From: Lepisosteus oculatus
Lineage: Eukaryota; Chordata; Actinopteri; Semionotiformes; Lepisosteidae
Assembly: GCF_040954835.1 (NCBI RefSeq)
Contig: NC_090703.1
Span: 20,101,444 to 20,165,443, forward strand
Reading direction: 5' to 3'
Length of the DNA: 64,000 bases
In this document: piece after piece, positions 61,318-64,000 of the stretch
How positions within the stretch are numbered: position 1 is the first letter of the stretch
Layout of the letters: each line of letters starts with the position of its first letter
The notes under the pieces: model-generated
Databases searched by the model: none
The model's input: the letters and a program-made list of their open reading frames with translations, nothing else
What the model was told of the DNA's origin: nothing
Program-made: the position numbers and the translations under genes

Positions 61318-62584
61318 CAGGGCCGTCGCCAGAACAATCCGGTGGTGCGGGTTTGAGCGGCAGTTTGAGACACGTGACTAAGCGGACACGTAGTAACGAT
61401 GTTTTTCTGAGCTGGTCTGCGTTAAGGAGAGCGGAAATTTCCTTGTCATTTTTAATGCGCATTTCATGCTCCTTCCATACGGCCTTGCAGGTTAAATGTT
61501 CCTTTGAAGTGGAGTGTTTATGAAACCCTCTGTCCCTCTCTGCGGCCTGTTTCCAGTCATGGTACCCCCTACCTGTGAAAGTTGAGTCAGTTGCGCGGCA
61601 CTGTTGAACTTCCTACAGGGTTAGCAAAATGCTGCGCCGACCCTATACTCGAGCCATTCTTGATTATAGTACCGGCAATAAGATACAGGGTATCGATGTA
61701 GAACGATCTGGTTGGGTTTTTCAATCCCTTAGTCATCAGGGACCAGCGCCGGTGGTCCACAAATGACCAGACAGGAGCCTTTATTGGTTAAACTGGCTCC
61801 GTCTTTAACAGCAAAATTAGCATGGCTGGAATTAGCATGTGCACTTCTGCCGTTGTCCATGTCGAGCGCCCTATCTGCTTCCCTCACTTCTGCTCCATTT
61901 TCCCCCACTACTAGCAATGGAGATGGTCCTTTGAACCATTTTCTTATATCCATTATTTAGACTAGTTAGCCAAGCTTTCTGATTAACGAAATGAGATGAA
62001 ACAATTTCTGGCTACAAAACCGCCTTGTTTTGCGTTATAAATCCCGTAATACTTTTTCTTTTTCCCGTTTACAACCATTTTTTTGCAATATATGCCAGGG
62101 ACCTGTGCAATACATTTATATCCATATTTATATCTATATCTATATCTATATTTACATCTATATTTATATTCATATGTGTGATACGATTTTTCTGTGTACT
62201 GTTCTGTTCTAGTTTGTTCTTTGTGTATCCGGACTGTGAGTAACTCTTGTATTGTATTGGATGTATTGTACTATTATTATATAATTTGTTACACTGTGGT
62301 GTGTTGTGTGTGTTAAGCTGCTGTTGCACTGCAATTTCCCTCACGGGATCAATGAAGTATCTATCTACTGAAACCTCAGATGTGACGCATGCTCCAGCTA
62401 CGTTTTTTTCGTTCATGACAGAAAAAAAAAGATTGAAATGTTAGGTTAGTTACATAACTGTTTTTCAATATTTCTAAAAAAAAATCCGAAAACGTGTTTT
62501 GCCACTTTATTAGAAAATTATTTGGGGGGGCACGTTAGCCCACATGGGGGTGGGGCACTGGCCCCCCCCTTAGCGACGGCTGTG
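61318..62584 (-). mobile_element. Non-autonomous hAT-like transposon with nested LINE tail
   Basis: Left end cagggccgtcgccag and right end, inverted, cacagccgtcgctaag share the ccgtcgc core. A perfect 8-bp duplication ctgccttc flanks it at 61310-61317 and 62585-62592. On the minus strand, 61953-61729 encodes MDIRKWFKGPSP..., which resembles the conserved start of TTF-finger hAT transposases, and then decays. A LINE 3' end at 62040-62375 has inserted inside. Confidence 0.8.
62040..62375 (+). repeat. LINE 3' end nested in a hAT element
   Basis: TTTGCAATATATGCCAGGG and gacctgtgcaatac lead into an AT-rich stretch with a tatatc/tatatt microsatellite (62105-62175). It ends cgggatcaatgaagtatcta and tctact, which is the usual fish LINE 3' end with a short tandem tail. 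Confidence 0.5.
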
Positions 62585-62959
62585 CTGCCTTCCTACCCAA
62601 GGCGTCCAGACACAGGGCTCTTTTAAGAAAATGATAGGCTGATCTAGCTACTAAACTACCATACGAGGAATATTGGCCCGAAGGCATCCCCTCGTTTGCA
62701 ACTTTTCTTAGCTTATATGCTTTAACGCATAGAAATTGTTAAAAGCGTACTTTCTGTGAGAATATTTTAAGGGTTTCAAGGTGGACATCGCTAGGATAAG
62801 AGGCCGGGCTTCTGAGAAATCTTATTCTGATCTGGACAACAAGCAATGGAGAAGTGCACAATGAGATGACAGTTTTCGAAATAAATGTGAGCGGATAAAT
62901 CAATCTCTCCCTCACCGTGCAGAAGAAGGTATTGTATACAGTGCTGTACCCGCCCATGC

Positions 62960-63084
62960 GCATAGATTGGCCCGTCATTAAGTCCGCCCCATATTGCCTC
63001 TGAATCAGGCTGCTCTGATATATAACAAAGATCTCTTCAAGCCGTTATCAGTTTTCTGCTGATCTGACAGCGACTCTGTAAAGG
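62960..63084 (+). promoter_or_regulatory. TATA promoter and short first exon of a plus-strand gene (LGMN candidate)
   Basis: ATTGG (reverse CCAAT) at 62966-62970, a GC box (tccgcccc) at about 62983-62990 and TATATAA at 63019-63025 are correctly ordered and spaced. About 60 nt after the TATA box comes a strong donor (AAAGG|GTAAGG) at 63084/63085, giving a non-coding exon of roughly 35 nt. In human LGMN is the divergent neighbour of GOLGA5, so this may be its start; no coding exon is in the window to confirm it. Confidence 0.35.
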
Positions 63085-63960
63085 GTAAGGTAATTTACTA
63101 CAGAAATATAAAACCTAGTGTGTTGAGTCAGAATAATCCGTCTGTATGTGTGTGCGGGTTATGGAAAGAGTTACGGTGCAGGCGCCTGATGGCCAGGCAG
63201 TGAGTTTTTGGGAATGTCAATAACAAGCCTCTGGTGTGCATCCAGTCACGCGCCCAGCTGGCAGGCTAGCTATGTGAAAATAGCTCGAACCGTTACAAAA
63301 CCAGCTTACCGCTGTTGACAACCGAGAAGGATTGTTTCATACTTATTGGATCTCTGGCAATTGTGCAGGATATGAAGGTCGCACATGACACTATAGTTGG
63401 AACCTGCCGCTTTATAAATGTTATAGACGAAATCTATAAACCTGTCGCGTGTTTAGCAGTTATCGACCTCTGTTAATATGACCACATTATTCACTGTTAA
63501 GTCACAAAAGATGGGGGAAAATGCTAAGGCAGCAGAGCGCAGCACAGTGAATGCTGGGAGTGTTTAAGACCAAACGCTTCTTTTTTTATTGCTCCTACCA
63601 AGTTAAATCATTAACCTCGCGGTAATTACACGAGAGAAAGCCGTGGCTTTCGCCTACTAAATATAGGAGATATCGATCTTATTTTACTTGAGTGACTGCT
63701 TGGTCGTCGTGTATCGCACGTTTAGCTACGGGAAAACCGCACGTTTCATGTCGAGACAAGACAATTCCGTGGAAATCCACCACACCTAGTACTAGTAGTA
63801 CAGTACATACTGTGTTGTATCTGTCTGACGAACGCCAAATCTCCTGTGGCGATTCTGCCCGTTCCCAGGGCCGTAGACCGTCCCCAGTCAGCCTTCGGGA
63901 AGCTCTAGGATGGTAGTTCCAAGTCACAAAGAAATGTTATTAATATCGCGCTGAAAAAAA
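63085..63960 (+). other. Probable first intron of the plus-strand gene
   Basis: No coding exon recognised. A Penelope-like motif occupies the right edge of the window. Confidence 0.3.
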
Positions 63961-64000
63961 TAGATGAAACGCTACGTTTTGGCCGCTGAGTCTTCTTCAG
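63950..64000 (-). repeat. Penelope-like element fragment at window edge
   Basis: Minus strand reads CTGAAGAAGACTCAGCGGCC, AAAACGTAGCGTTTC. Same motif class as 60210-60300, cut by the window end. Confidence 0.45.

Overview
This is vertebrate genomic DNA, almost certainly from a ray-finned fish. Genes have many small exons separated by kilobase introns, and the DNA is AT-rich with fish-type SINEs, LINE tails, hAT transposons and Penelope-like fragments. The encoded proteins keep near-human length and exon phase. The repeat set and the apparently unduplicated, slowly evolving genes would fit a non-teleost such as a gar or bowfin, but that is an inference from general familiarity, not something the window proves.

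Three protein-coding genes lie on the minus strand, so transcription runs right to left. (1) FBLN5 (fibulin-5) occupies about 1-15.2 kb: signal-peptide exon, RGD/proline-rich first cbEGF exon and four more cbEGF exons. Its 3' end (last cbEGF and fibulin C-terminal module) lies beyond base 1. (2) TRIP11 (GMAP-210) occupies about 18.4-44.4 kb. All 21 coding exons were resolved, joining in frame to 5922 nt (1973 residues plus stop), from the N-terminal ALPS membrane-curvature motif to the C-terminal GRAB region. (3) GOLGA5 (golgin-84) occupies about 46.1-58.5 kb. Twelve coding exons join in frame to 2196 nt (731 residues plus stop), ending in a C-terminal transmembrane anchor. A TATA-type promoter with a short first exon and splice donor on the plus strand near 63.0 kb may be the start of a divergent neighbour; human synteny suggests LGMN, but no coding exon is visible.

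TRIP11 and GOLGA5 both encode coiled-coil Golgi tethers and sit head-to-tail less than 2 kb apart. In human they are separated by several genes (ATXN3, NDUFB1, CPSF2, SLC24A4, RIN3, LGMN), so the order has been rearranged in one lineage. FBLN5 is the extracellular elastic-fibre protein that also neighbours TRIP11 in human.

The rest is introns and spacers with repeats: three tRNA-type SINE copies (one fused to a 5S-rRNA-like head), three copies of an L2-tailed SINE family, several LINE 3' ends, two non-autonomous hAT elements with intact 8-bp target duplications, and Penelope-like motifs. The most notable sequence-level features are a minisatellite that has copied a TRIP11 exon end with its splice donor, two GC-AG introns, a consensus CTCF motif between the divergent promoters, and the nested hAT at 61.3-62.6 kb. 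I see no bacterial-type system, CRISPR array or evidently new enzymatic system.
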